A DNA stretch of 64,000 bases, from NCBI GenBank assembly GCA_902489075.1, contig CABTYO010000004.1, positions 62,001 through 126,000 on the forward strand. The letters run 5' to 3'. This document shows positions 44,196 through 53,011 of the stretch, in pieces (positions within the stretch are counted from its first letter, which is position 1; each line of letters starts with the position of its first letter). Source of the stretch: an uncultured Faecalicatena sp. Lineage in GTDB: Bacteria > Bacillota > Clostridia > Lachnospirales > Lachnospiraceae. The notes under the pieces were generated by a model. The model ran no database searches. It was not told the origin of the DNA and saw only the letters and a program-made list of their open reading frames with translations. The position numbers and the translations under genes were made by a program.

Positions 44196-45605
44196 TTATG
44201 CCTCCCTTAAGATGTGGATTTCATTCATCTTCTCTGTTACTTCGCGCATCTTGTCGCCCTTTAAGGTGTAACATTTCTTATAAATCAGGTAGCTGATTGT
44301 TGTCATAATAATCGGAAGAATAATCATCAGCGCCTGCAGACCAAATGCGGTAGCAGATGTCTGCTGCTCAAGCTTTGCATCATACCCAATGAGCTGAAGC
44401 CCAAGCCCTGTGAATAAGCCGGCTGCTGCCTGGGCTGTTTTCATCAGGAATGTCTGTGTAGAACAGATGATGGACTCATTTCTTGTCCCGAATTTTACTT
44501 CGCCATAATCAATGACATCTGCGATACAGCAGGTGGTCACGCCAAGTGAGAGACCTGAACCGAACATAAACAGACAGCAGCAGATGGCAACGACCGGAAC
44601 AGATGGAGAACCAGCGAGTCCGCTGATACCAAGCAGGACGAGTCCAACAATCGGCAGTGTACATGCGAGTAAATATGTTTTCTCTCTTGAAATTTTTCTT
44701 GCAATATATGGGAAACATACCAGTCCAAACATTTCTGCAAGCTTGGAAGCTCCGAATACGGAATACAAGTATTCATTTCCGCAGACTACCTTGAAGTAGT
44801 ATACTGCAAATCCCCACACAATCTGGTTTCCCAGGTTGAAGGTCAGCAAAAGACCGATGAATGCTTTCAGTTCCCTGTTCTTTGTGATGACTGCTACGGC
44901 CTGCTTCAAGCCGATCTTCTGGCTCTTCTGTCCACTGGTCGGCTCCTCACTTACATTTGTGACTGTAATGCCGATTGTAATGATGAAAATAACAACGATT
45001 ACCACTGCAAACATGGTAAATCCATGCTCATCCAGCAGGTTTTCTTTTCCTGCCATTTTGTTAAATCCATGAATGATATAGAGTCCGAAGGTTGCGATAA
45101 TAAAGCCTGCCATAGAGGCGAAAAATCTCGGCACAACAGAAACCTTTTCTCTCTGCCGCGGATCATTGGTCAGGTTCGGAAGCCATGACCAATATGGGAC
45201 ATCCATGATCGTATAGGTCATGCCATACAGGATGTACATAACAGATATGTAGGCATACAATGATGTTCCCTGTAAGTTAAAACTCTTAAACAACAGAATG
45301 AATACAGCTGAATTTGCAAGTGTACCGATGGTCAGCCAGATTCTGAACTTCCCATATTTCGTGTGCGTATTATCAACGATCATCCCCATTGCCGGATCGT
45401 TAATGGCATCCCAAACCCTGGCTACAAAAAACAGGCCGCCGATAAAAGCAGGCGCAATATATAAAGTGTCCGTAAAATAAAGCATCAGGAATGCCCCTAC
45501 CATATTTACGATGCAGTCCTTTCCGATCGCACCGATTCCAAAACAATACTTTTCTCTGTTTGTCACCTGCTTGTATACAGGCATTTTCTTTTCCGTGGTA
45601 TTCAC
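44196..45605 (-). CDS. Glycoside-pentoside-hexuronide:cation symporter (melibiose-carrier type)
   Basis: 469 residues, 12 transmembrane segments, MelB/GPH family. Conserved motifs include YFTDTLYI with RVWDAINDPAMGMIVD (the cation-site region) and VPYWSWLPNLTNDPRQREK. The GTG start at 45605 follows AGGAGGAAAAGTAA. First gene of the GPH-GH36-YczE operon, and therefore the likely Na+ or H+ coupled importer of alpha-galactosides. Confidence 0.93.
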   Translation of the reverse strand: MNTTEKKMPVYKQVTNREKYCFGIGAIGKDCIVNMVGAFLMLYFTDTLYIAPAFIGGLFFVARVWDAINDPAMGMIVDNTHTKYGKFRIWLTIGTLANSAVFILLFKSFNLQGTSLYAYISVMYILYGMTYTIMDVPYWSWLPNLTNDPRQREKVSVVPRFFASMAGFIIATFGLYIIHGFNKMAGKENLLDEHGFTMFAVVIVVIFIITIGITVTNVSEEPTSGQKSQKIGLKQAVAVITKNRELKAFIGLLLTFNLGNQIVWGFAVYYFKVVCGNEYLYSVFGASKLAEMFGLVCFPYIARKISREKTYLLACTLPIVGLVLLGISGLAGSPSVPVVAICCCLFMFGSGLSLGVTTCCIADVIDYGEVKFGTRNESIICSTQTFLMKTAQAAAGLFTGLGLQLIGYDAKLEQQTSATAFGLQALMIILPIIMTTISYLIYKKCYTLKGDKMREVTEKMNEIHILREA

Positions 45606-45753
45606 TTACTTTTCCTCCTCTTTATCCGAACCGGCCGTGTTCCTTTTCATAAACACATTTTATCTTTTTGGAGGATAAAATCTAGCTATATTCATACTGA
45701 AAAACTGTCCATTTGTTAGATGTTGGGAATAAATAGCACTGTTTAAGTTCAAA

Positions 45754-46953
45754 TTAATATTCACTGCTGAGCAGGAAATCTGTTAAATGGACTATTTTAA
45801 TACCATCTACGTTCCCTGTTGCGAGCTCATCCAGAGTCACAATATACTTCGGATAATTGTCTCTGATTTCAAGTAAATTAGAAATCTCCCGATCAGATTC
45901 CTCCGGCAGTATACGGCATACTTGTATATAAATCCGCTCATCGCGCCGTACTGCCACAAAATCAATTTCTCTGGTTTCATTTTTACCAATATAAACTTCA
46001 TATCCTCTTCTTAGTAATTCAAAATAGACAATGTTTTCCAGCATTGCCGCAATTGATTTCGGGTTAAATCCTATAATACAGTACTTAAGAGACGAATCCG
46101 CAAGATAAAACTTTTCCTGCGTTTTCAATACGGATTTCCCCTGCAGATCATAACGCTGACAGCGGTAGATTACAAATGCCTTTTCCAGCCAGCTAAGATA
46201 ATTATAAACGGACTCAACAGACAGAGAACGCCCTTCACTTTTCAGAAATTTCACAATCGCATTTGCCGAAAAAGTTTTTCCAACATTCTCAACAACAAAT
46301 TTCACAACACGGCTGAATAAATCAAAATTGGTGATATTATGCCGCCTGGTAATATCATTTGTAATAACCGAATTGTAGATTCCATCTACAATCTGATAGG
46401 CGGCACGTTCATCAAAATTGCTAAGGGCAACAATCGGAAAACCACCCATTTTAATATACTCGTTCAAGAGCTCTTTTGTAGAAAGAGGGCTCGCCTTTTT
46501 AAATTCCAGATATTCAGCAAAGGACAACGTGTAAACGGGAATCATAAGATAACGGCCTGTAAGATAAGTGGATATCTCACTGGACATCAGCTTGGAATTG
46601 GAGCCGGTCACATAGATGTCAGTGTCAGCATTTTCAAGCAGGCTGTTAACAGCTTTTTCCCAGCCTTCTATCTCCTGCACTTCATCGAGGAGAAGATAAT
46701 ATCTTCCATCACCTGTCATCCGGTCCTTAATCCCCTGATACATATCTTTATCAGTCATACCATCGCCAAAATCTTCTGAAGTATAACGCATGCTGATAAT
46801 ATGGTCTGCTGCAATACCGCTTTCTATAAGGTCGTCCTGCAGCATTTCTAAAATCGTGGACTTGCCGGAACGTCTGATTCCTGCAAGTATCTTTACCAAT
46901 GGAATATTACGGTAAGTTTTCAGAGTGTTCATATATTGCGGTCTGATAATCAT
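45754..46953 (-). CDS. ATP-binding protein, AAA_14/DUF4143 family
   Basis: 399 residues. Walker A AGIRRSGKSTILEML, Walker B YLLLDEVQEIEGWE, sensor region VTGSNSKLMS, a winged-helix middle (KFLKSEGRSLSVESVYNYLSWLEKAF), and a DUF4143 nuclease-like tail with ETREIDFVAVR. These ATPases are abundant in gut anaerobes. Roles in DNA transactions or defence are suspected but not shown. It stands alone between the galactoside operon and the aldo/keto reductase. A 15-bp inverted repeat lies just upstream (47005-47045). Confidence 0.88.
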   Translation of the reverse strand: MIIRPQYMNTLKTYRNIPLVKILAGIRRSGKSTILEMLQDDLIESGIAADHIISMRYTSEDFGDGMTDKDMYQGIKDRMTGDGRYYLLLDEVQEIEGWEKAVNSLLENADTDIYVTGSNSKLMSSEISTYLTGRYLMIPVYTLSFAEYLEFKKASPLSTKELLNEYIKMGGFPIVALSNFDERAAYQIVDGIYNSVITNDITRRHNITNFDLFSRVVKFVVENVGKTFSANAIVKFLKSEGRSLSVESVYNYLSWLEKAFVIYRCQRYDLQGKSVLKTQEKFYLADSSLKYCIIGFNPKSIAAMLENIVYFELLRRGYEVYIGKNETREIDFVAVRRDERIYIQVCRILPEESDREISNLLEIRDNYPKYIVTLDELATGNVDGIKIVHLTDFLLSSEY

Positions 46954-47004
46954 AACACTGCCTCCTTTCCTCTATACTGTTAGTATAGCCAAAAACTCAG
47001 CATT

Positions 47005-47045
47005 ATTCTATAGTTTTTATTGAAAATCCGTAAAAACTATAGAAT
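47005..47045. repeat. 15-bp inverted repeat upstream of the AAA_14 gene
   Basis: ATTCTATAGTTTTTA (47005-47019) and its exact complement (47031-47045) are separated by 11 bp. There is no T-tail, so an operator for the downstream gene or a weak terminator of the aldo/keto reductase gene are both possible. Confidence 0.5.
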
Positions 47046-47103
47046 TTTATATTTTTTCATTTATATATAGAGAAAAACAGATAATCTAAAACCTTATAAT
47101 CCT

Positions 47104-48072
47104 TTACCTCAAATCCAGATATCGTATTTCATCTTCACTCAGCACAATATGCAGTGCCTCAATATTCTCCCTCATCCGTTCTGCACTGGAAGTGCTGACC
47201 ACCGCAAATGTATTCAGCTTCTGTCGGTAGATCCATGCCATCGCGATCTGCGGTACACTGGCTCCTTTTTCCCTGGCCAGCTCCTCACATCGTCTGAGAC
47301 GTTCAAAATTCTCCGGATATGCGTACCCTTTCATTGACGGTTCATCCAGAATATCTCCTGCATGTTCCACATCACTGCTCTTCACCCGCCCTGAAAACAG
47401 ACCGCGCCCCAGGCTGGAATAGGCGATTACAGGCATTTGATTCTTCCGATACCACTCTCTCGCTTCTTCATTTGCAGGACCTGATATGGTTATGCATCCG
47501 CCGCCCCATGGATCTTCTACCTGATCCGCCAGACCAAAGTTCGGACTGGATACGGTGAATGGAATCAGGTTATGCTGATACGCGTATTCATTTGCCTGCT
47601 CTATCCGCTCGTGGGTCCAGTTGGAGCCGCCGAAAGCACCAATCTTCCCTTCTTCATGCATGGCGTTGAAAATCTCTACTGCCACACCGGCATTGATGTC
47701 GGGATCATCCCTGTGAAGGAGATAGATATCAATATAATCTGTGCGAAGTGCCTCTGTTGATTCCTGAAAGTCTTTCCGAATTTCAGCTTCATTGATCCGC
47801 TTTTCTCCGGATGGAGCTGGATGTCCACACTTGGAAAGGAGTACTACATTTTCCCTTAATCCACTGGCTTCAAGCCACTTACCAACAGATTTCTCCGCCT
47901 GCATATAGCCGCGGGCCATGTCAAACGTATTTACGCCCATTGCATAGACGGCATCCAGCAGGGCAGAATCACCTTTTCCTCCCATGAACGGCGGGATTGC
48001 TGTGCCGTATATAATTCTGGAGACCGGATTTTTTACATATGGAATCTCAACATATTCTAATTTGCTGCTCAT
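47104..48072 (-). CDS. Aldo/keto reductase
   Basis: 322 residues, NADPH-dependent TIM-barrel reductase. Catalytic Asp/Tyr region NTFDMARGYMQAEKSVGKWL, Lys in VLLSKCGHP, His in IYLLHRDDP, and the C-terminal nucleotide site AVVSTSSAERMRENI. ATG at 48072 follows AGGAGGAAAAGT; a longer frame upstream lacks a ribosome site. It is a monocistronic gene. Substrate unknown; the subfamily reduces sugars or dicarbonyls. Confidence 0.92.
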   Translation of the reverse strand: MSSKLEYVEIPYVKNPVSRIIYGTAIPPFMGGKGDSALLDAVYAMGVNTFDMARGYMQAEKSVGKWLEASGLRENVVLLSKCGHPAPSGEKRINEAEIRKDFQESTEALRTDYIDIYLLHRDDPDINAGVAVEIFNAMHEEGKIGAFGGSNWTHERIEQANEYAYQHNLIPFTVSSPNFGLADQVEDPWGGGCITISGPANEEAREWYRKNQMPVIAYSSLGRGLFSGRVKSSDVEHAGDILDEPSMKGYAYPENFERLRRCEELAREKGASVPQIAMAWIYRQKLNTFAVVSTSSAERMRENIEALHIVLSEDEIRYLDLR

Positions 48073-48223
48073 ACTTTTCCTCCTGATTCGTTTTTGGATA
48101 TATGGATCATTTGCGTGCATACTATCCAATTAATAAACCTGTAAATAATAACTGTTTTTATTATACTCACATATTGCACTTCTCTCAATCATTAATAAGG
48201 GATAACAATATTTCGATATTCCA

Positions 48224-48562
48224 TCACTCGTCATCTCGCTTTCCACGATTCCTCAGGCTGCGTGCTGCCTCTTGCTCTATTGCCATATTTTTAAACATGT
48301 CTAATATAAGCAGAATTCCTGCCTGCAGCCCAATTTCTGCATGAACACTTGCACTCACGCTTTCTATCTCACCAGCTAAATCTAACAGATTATGCTGTAC
48401 TTTTTCATCACACTGCTTAATGATTTTTTCAAATTTGTAATAGGTATCATCCATTCTTTCTTTATAATTCCTTTCATCTTTATCTAATAAGCTTCCATAC
48501 AAGAGATAATCAGTTACTCCTTTAACTGTTGCTCGTTTAAAAATATCTTCTGTAGTATCCAT
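48224..48562 (-). CDS. Small helical hypothetical protein
   Basis: 112 residues from ATG at 48562 (site AAGGGAGAAGACC). Mostly charged alpha-helix (ERNYKERMDDTYYKFEKIIKQ) with a short moderately hydrophobic helix near the C terminus (GLQAGILLILDMFKNMAI). It resembles the DUF6809-type small proteins of Lachnospiraceae, a tentative match. It is divergent from the small XRE gene at 48698. Confidence 0.65.
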   Translation of the reverse strand: MDTTEDIFKRATVKGVTDYLLYGSLLDKDERNYKERMDDTYYKFEKIIKQCDEKVQHNLLDLAGEIESVSASVHAEIGLQAGILLILDMFKNMAIEQEAARSLRNRGKRDDE

Positions 48563-48697
48563 GGTCTTCTCCCTTCTTAACTTCTGCATGAATTTTTGCA
48601 CACATGATTATACTCGGATTTTCGTACATTTTCAATATTCGAGTATAACTTTACAATGAATAGAAGATATTAAAAACAAGTGAGGAGGAGTTCTTGG

Positions 48698-48895
48698 ATG
48701 ATTAACTATAAACCATTATTTGAGACAATGTCCAAAAAAGGAATCTCTTCCTATGCTCTTTTTAAAATGGGATTCTCAAAGGCTACATACCATTCTATCC
48801 TAAAGGGTAACAGCGTCAGTACCAATACAATCGATCAATTATGTAGATTGCTTAAGTGTTCAGTATCTGAAATTATTGAATACACAGATGACTGA
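48698..48895 (+). CDS. Small XRE/Cro-type HTH protein (first of tandem pair)
   Basis: 65 residues consisting only of a Cro/CI-type HTH domain (ISSYALFKMGFSKATYHSILKG, then TNTIDQLCRLLKCSVSEIIEY). ATG at 48698 follows GAGGAGGAGTTCTTGG. Such single-domain proteins act as transcriptional switches or antitoxin-like regulators. It is followed at 81 bp by a close paralogue. Confidence 0.85.
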   Translation: MINYKPLFETMSKKGISSYALFKMGFSKATYHSILKGNSVSTNTIDQLCRLLKCSVSEIIEYTDD

Positions 48896-48976
48896 ACATA
48901 AAAGTTCAATAACATTTGTGGTTCTGGTGCATATCCATTATTTGAGTATCCCTATTATAATTATGTGAGGTGTACC

Positions 48977-49204
48977 ATGATCAGTTACGAACCACTGTTC
49001 CGGACGATGAAGAATAAGAAAATCAGCTCCTATGAGCTTTCAAAAAGGGGATTTCCCCGTTCCACCTATTATGCAATAAAGCGCGGAGACAGTGTTACCA
49101 TGAACACAATCAATCAGCTCTGTGCGATTCTTCGCTGCCGCGCATCAGATGTTATGGAGTATATTGATGATGATTCTGCACAAGGAAAGGAAGACAAAAC
49201 CTAA
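48977..49204 (+). CDS. Small XRE/Cro-type HTH protein (second of tandem pair)
   Basis: 75 residues, paralogous to the preceding gene along its whole length (SYEPLFRTMKNKKISSYELSKRG versus NYKPLFETMSKKG), with an extra acidic tail. ATG at 48977 follows GTGAGGTGTACC. Tandem duplication is likely. It is convergent with the DUF4097 lipoprotein gene. Confidence 0.85.
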   Translation: MISYEPLFRTMKNKKISSYELSKRGFPRSTYYAIKRGDSVTMNTINQLCAILRCRASDVMEYIDDDSAQGKEDKT

Positions 49205-49223
49205 AGAAACAGGTTTATTTTTT

Positions 49224-50177
49224 TCATCGTGTAACCTCAATCCTTCCATTCTTTGTTTCCAGTTCGATCCGGACTGACGGCTTTTTCCCAATCACGCCAC
49301 AGGCTTCCCCATCCTCTATACTGATTTCGTCAGAAAATGATGTCTTTATAGAGCCATTTTTTGTAACAGCATGAAAATCGAATTCCAGCGCTTTTGGGAT
49401 TTTCAGCAGGATATCATCGTTTTTATTATACAGAGACAGATTTCCCTCAACCCTTTTATAAGCCACATCCAGTTTACCAGAATTCCCGGCCTTGTAATTT
49501 CCTGAACCGATTGCAGATTCTACTGTAAGATTCCCGCTCGTAGAGGTGTACACGGTATTTCCCCTCAATTCATCTACTGTAATTGCCCCGCTTGTGCTAT
49601 CCAGACGAATTTTATCCGCCTCAATTTTTCCCAGTTCCATGGTCCCACTGGTCGTTGAAAGATACACATTCCGGGCTTCAGCCTTTTTCAACTGGAGTAT
49701 GCCTGATGTAGTCCCAATCCGAAGCTTTGCCAGATCCAGCTCAACTGCTGACAGATCCAGATTGCCGTTTGTAGTCGTAAGCGTAAGATCATTCCTATAA
49801 GAAGCCGGAAGTTCTATCTCCACATAGCGAAGGAATCCATCTTTGAAAAATGGTTTTCCACCCTCGCTGATATGAACTTTACCGCTGTGCTGCTCGACAT
49901 TTGCATGATAACGTTTTTGATCCTCTGTCATATACTCTCTTATCTTGATTTCATCGCCGCTGCTCTTAAGAAATGTGAGATTTTCCTCGTCATAGGAAAT
50001 TGTCATCTCGGAAACTTCTGGCGCAGAAAATGTAAGTTCATTCACCATCTGTGCCGACTCCGTGTGAGAACAGCCTGTCAAAAATACCGCCGTCATAGAT
50101 ACTTCCAACAATGATATCACTGCCAGAAATATTCCTTTCAAAACATTGATTGAGTGTAAAATGATTTTTTTCTGCAT
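49224..50177 (-). CDS. DUF4097 beta-helix lipoprotein
   Basis: About 317 residues. Signal peptide with lipobox FLTGC, then repeated short beta-strands with TTNG/TTSG/STSG turns (TTTNGNLDLSA, TTSGILQL, TTSGTMEL, STSGAITV, STSGNLTV), the DUF4097 right-handed beta-helix fold. Such proteins are often controlled by envelope-stress or TetR regulators. ATG at 50177 has 7-base spacing from AGGAGG (an earlier ATG is too close). A TetR operator-like palindrome lies 24 bp upstream. Exact role unknown. Confidence 0.85.
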   Translation of the reverse strand: MQKKIILHSINVLKGIFLAVISLLEVSMTAVFLTGCSHTESAQMVNELTFSAPEVSEMTISYDEENLTFLKSSGDEIKIREYMTEDQKRYHANVEQHSGKVHISEGGKPFFKDGFLRYVEIELPASYRNDLTLTTTNGNLDLSAVELDLAKLRIGTTSGILQLKKAEARNVYLSTTSGTMELGKIEADKIRLDSTSGAITVDELRGNTVYTSTSGNLTVESAIGSGNYKAGNSGKLDVAYKRVEGNLSLYNKNDDILLKIPKALEFDFHAVTKNGSIKTSFSDEISIEDGEACGVIGKKPSVRIELETKNGRIEVTR

Positions 50178-50200
50178 CTGCATACCTCCTGGCTTTTATT

Positions 50201-50221
50201 ATGAATGAATAGTTCATTCAT
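50201..50221. promoter_or_regulatory. TetR operator upstream of the DUF4097 gene
   Basis: Inverted repeat ATGAATGAA-N3-TTCATTCAT. The half-site matches the palindrome before the TetR gene (51038-51054). Confidence 0.7.
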
Positions 50222-50300
50222 ATTCTTAGTAAAAATTAGAGGGCCGAAATCATGCGCCCTGCTAATCTACGATACACTATCGAACTGTTTATACACTTTT

Positions 50301-50963
50301 CTACTTCTTATATGCTGATATAATATTATCCATGCAGACTGCCCTGGCCGCCTCCCTTGGAATATTGCATGTCTCAAAAGACGTATATCTCATATCCATT
50401 GCCCACCACGACAAGATCTCAACAATCAATACTGTAGTCAGGTCCGGCTGTTCAAGCTTACGTATCACACCTTTTTCCATAAAACGCTCAATATACCGGG
50501 TCATTGTATCCAAAAATCTTTTGCGGTAAGCCTTATATCTATCGGCCAGCTGTGGAAAGTCAAACTGATTCTTTTCGATAAAAAGACATCCCACAGCATA
50601 CTTATCCAGCATATCGAAGGCATCCTGAATCAGCTTTTCAAAGCTATAATGATTCCCCGCCTCATCCAGATTCTTTTCAAAATCAGACGCTGACTTTTCA
50701 AATAGATCCATAATCTCCTGTTCCACATCCTGAAATAAAGTATCCTTAATCGGTCTCTCAAAATCCTGCTCTAAAAAAGCAGGATCAATTGTACTTTTCA
50801 GCACAAAATGCATGATTTCCTTTTTCCCGACAAAGTTTAGATAAATTGTTCCCACAGATACTCCAACTGCTTTTGCAATATGGCTGATCTGCGTCTTCGC
50901 ATAGCCCTGCTGTAAAAATAAAACTGTTGCAGCATCCGTAATTGCCTTGATACGGTCATTCAT
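50301..50963 (-). CDS. TetR family transcriptional regulator
   Basis: 220 residues. HTH at residues 10-55 (TQISHIAKAVGVSVGTIYLNFVGKKEIM), then a helical ligand domain. ATG at 50963 follows AGGAGGCGGAAAT. It precedes the DUF4097 lipoprotein on the same strand. The palindrome TGAATGAATCATTCA occurs before its own gene and a variant before the lipoprotein gene, so autoregulation plus control of the lipoprotein is likely. Confidence 0.9.
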   Translation of the reverse strand: MNDRIKAITDAATVLFLQQGYAKTQISHIAKAVGVSVGTIYLNFVGKKEIMHFVLKSTIDPAFLEQDFERPIKDTLFQDVEQEIMDLFEKSASDFEKNLDEAGNHYSFEKLIQDAFDMLDKYAVGCLFIEKNQFDFPQLADRYKAYRKRFLDTMTRYIERFMEKGVIRKLEQPDLTTVLIVEILSWWAMDMRYTSFETCNIPREAARAVCMDNIISAYKK

Positions 50964-51037
50964 ATTTCCGCCTCCTTCTTCTGGTACGACGCAGTCTAAA
51001 TACATTCCCGTCGGTTTGTTTCGTTTACACCTCAAGC

Positions 51038-51054
51038 ATGAATGAATCATTCAT
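51038..51054. promoter_or_regulatory. TetR operator upstream of the TetR gene
   Basis: ATGAATGAATCATTCAT is a perfect 17-bp odd palindrome about 75 bp before the start codon. It shares its ATGAATGA half-site with the operator at 50201-50221. Confidence 0.7.
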
Positions 51055-51088
51055 TTATATACTATTCTCTTTTTCTGAAAAAGTCAAT

Positions 51089-51148
51089 AAAAATCCCGGG
51101 ACTGATATAGATAAACCTGCATTGCTCATCCATTCATTCCCGGGACAT
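51089..51148 (-). terminator. Intrinsic terminator after the small membrane protein gene
   Basis: Two copies of the self-complementary octamer TCCCGGGA (51094-51101 and 51138-51145) can pair. On the minus strand the distal copy is followed by TTTTTATT. The loop is long (about 36 nt). Confidence 0.6.
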
Positions 51149-51164
51149 TTTCGTCCGCGCATTT

Positions 51165-51515
51165 TCACTTTTCCTTATCATCCGCTCTACGCAGGAATTC
51201 CACGAAGGCAAACAGAATTGAGATAACTGTTAGTACAGATACAATAAGTTCCGCCATATTATCGGCATATTCAGCCTGTCCCGGATCTACGATACCCAGA
51301 ACGAGAAAGTAACTGCACCACAATAATCCCATGGCAAGCAGAAAGAAAGTAATATACTTCAATACCCCTGCTGCCTGCGCTATCAGCTTCTTTGTGTAAC
51401 GGATCTCGCTTTCCGTATAGGATTTCCTCCGTATCACACTTTTAAAGCCCCCCAGCAGAAAGCCGATAATAATTCCAAAAGAAAGTCCCCTGCAGATTTC
51501 AAAAAACAGCACCAT
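51165..51515 (-). CDS. Small hypothetical membrane protein
   Basis: 116 residues. Three hydrophobic segments are visible: GLSFGIIIGFLLGGF near the N terminus, YITFFLLAMGLLWCSYFLVL in the middle and LIVSVLTVISILFAFVEFL near the C terminus. A charged stretch (RRKSYTESEIRYTKK) separates the first two. The start at 51515 is preceded by AAGGATGAGTAATT and lies 2 bp after the DUF4177 gene, so the two are one operon. No family is recognised. Confidence 0.7.
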   Translation of the reverse strand: MVLFFEICRGLSFGIIIGFLLGGFKSVIRRKSYTESEIRYTKKLIAQAAGVLKYITFFLLAMGLLWCSYFLVLGIVDPGQAEYADNMAELIVSVLTVISILFAFVEFLRRADDKEK

Positions 51516-51517
51516 AA

Positions 51518-51709
51518 TTACTCATCCTTCTCGAAGACCAGATCCATCTTCCTGATACATCCATTGACACTGCTCTCTGTCGGGACCATCCCCACATACC
51601 GGTAACCTTCACTGGCATATTTGTCAATAATCTCACGGTGCTCTGAGACTGTGGCCATGACCATATCCTTCATCTGGTAAGTAACACTTACATATTCGTA
51701 TCTCTTCAT
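51518..51709 (-). CDS. DUF4177 domain protein
   Basis: 63 residues matching the DUF4177 pattern (YEYVSVTYQMK..., EHREIIDKYASEGYRYVGMVP, MDLVFEK). These are compact alpha/beta proteins of unknown function. The start follows GGGAGAACAGTAAG. It is first of a two-gene operon with the small membrane protein. Confidence 0.75.
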   Translation of the reverse strand: MKRYEYVSVTYQMKDMVMATVSEHREIIDKYASEGYRYVGMVPTESSVNGCIRKMDLVFEKDE

Positions 51710-51853
51710 CTTACTGTTCTCCCTTCGGATTTCATTATAAGGAGATTATACTACCCTTTTGCACCTTCCACAAGACAAACAGCAGATTACCTCCGTCTGT
51801 TGTTTTCTTTATGGTCCAAATAACCTTTAAATGTAATTTTTTACCTTATCTTT

Positions 51854-52033
51854 TTATTTTTCCACCTTATCCCATCTCGTGGTGCTCTCTTTTCCCTTAT
51901 CCATCAGCCTGCCAATCTCCCCAAGAAGCTCTAGCTCACTCTGAAACATAACCGTCCCATGCTCTGTAATCAGAGCCCCCTGCCACGTACTGTTCTTCTT
52001 CGATATAATATTAATCTGAAAAGTCTGTTCCAT
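51854..52033 (-). CDS. Small conserved protein with TWQG and ELL motifs
   Basis: 59 residues from ATG at 52033 (site GGAGGGAGTCC). Visible features are FQINIISKKNSTWQGALITE and FQSELELLGEIGRLMDK. A similar pattern (N-x-T-W-Q-G ... F-x-S-x-L-E-L) recurs, from memory, in small Clostridia proteins near LytTR or AgrC-type regulators. It lies divergently next to the agr-like pair. Function unknown. Confidence 0.65.
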   Translation of the reverse strand: MEQTFQINIISKKNSTWQGALITEHGTVMFQSELELLGEIGRLMDKGKESTTRWDKVEK

Positions 52034-52174
52034 GGACTCCCTCCTCTCTATGCATATCCGGCCGTAGATGACTGACCTCAGTTCTTGTTTCCAGACACCG
52101 TTCAACTGCTCTCTTTATCTAGTTTACGTTGTACTAATTTTAACTTATAGAATCAAAAGGCAATTTTCAATAAA

Positions 52175-52239
52175 TTGGCGTTAAACAGCAGATTTTGGCG
52201 TCAAATTTTGTTGTCGCTGTGTATTTTCTCCTGTAAAAT
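52175..52239 (+). promoter_or_regulatory. Promoter with LytTR-type direct repeats before the agr-like pair
   Basis: TTGGCGTTAAA (52175) and TTGGCGTCAAA (52195) repeat with a 20-bp period, as expected for LytTR-domain binding boxes. Downstream, TTGTCG (52211-52216) and TAAAAT (52234-52239) are spaced by 17 bp. Autoregulation by the adjacent LytTR regulator is inferred. Confidence 0.55.
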
Positions 52240-52285
52240 AGTACGCAGGGGACTTAAGTTTTCATAAGGAAGGAGGGCTTCTTCG

Positions 52286-53011
52286 TTGAAAGCCGCTGTG
52301 ATAGATGATCTTGCCGCATGCCGGGAAGATATCAGCAATCTTTTATGCCGTTACATACACGAGAATTACGCCGGAGAAACACCTGTTATCGAAGAATTTG
52401 CAAGTGGAGAGGAATTTCTGGGCAGTTTTGTACCGGAGGCTTATGACCTGATCTTCCTCGATCAGTATATGACCGGGCTTTCCGGAATAGACACTGCACA
52501 TAAGATCAGAGAAAAGGATGGTCTCACGGCTATTATCTTTGTAACCACCAGCCGGGATCACGCCATAGACAGCTTTGGTGTGCGGGCCTGCGGATATCTG
52601 GTAAAGCCCTATGGATATGAAAATTTTAAACAGACGATGGACCTCTGCGGCATGGAGAAGATACGGAACGCCCGCTTTATCCAGATGGGAGATGAAAGAA
52701 TCCTGCTGCGCGATATTCTCTGGTGCAATCAAAGTGACCATTATGTCCAGATTCACACACAGAACCGGCAGGTACTCAGATACCGGCTCCCCTTTAAAGT
52801 ATTCGCGGAACGTCTCAGACCCTATCCGCAGTTCCTTGTCTGCTGCAAAGGATGCATTGTCAACCTGGAACGTGTGGAGCAGGTAGATGAACTGTATTTT
52901 ATCCTGGACACCGGGGAAATGGTCCCGTTCGCCCAGCGTGACAGACGGAAGATGGAAACGAGGTTCTATGACTATTTGTTTCAACGTGAAAGAGAGGTGG
53001 AACTGTTATGA
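52286..53011 (+). CDS. LytTR family response regulator (AgrA-like)
   Basis: 241 residues. Receiver with acidic pair (VIDDLAACRED) and phospho-acceptor Asp in LIFLDQYMTGLSGID, then a C-terminal LytTR domain (IQMGDERILLRDILWCNQSDHYVQIH; FLVCCKGCIVNLERV). The start is TTG at 52286, 8 bases after GGAAGGAGGG. Its stop overlaps the kinase start (ATGA). AgrA-type regulators control peptide-signalled operons. No agrB or agrD was found in the window. Confidence 0.9.
   Translation: MKAAVIDDLAACREDISNLLCRYIHENYAGETPVIEEFASGEEFLGSFVPEAYDLIFLDQYMTGLSGIDTAHKIREKDGLTAIIFVTTSRDHAIDSFGVRACGYLVKPYGYENFKQTMDLCGMEKIRNARFIQMGDERILLRDILWCNQSDHYVQIHTQNRQVLRYRLPFKVFAERLRPYPQFLVCCKGCIVNLERVEQVDELYFILDTGEMVPFAQRDRRKMETRFYDYLFQREREVELL

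Noticed and set aside
48180..49210. Small HTH genes considered as the edge of a prophage or integrative element
   Set aside because: No integrase, terminase, structural or conjugation gene is present on either side.
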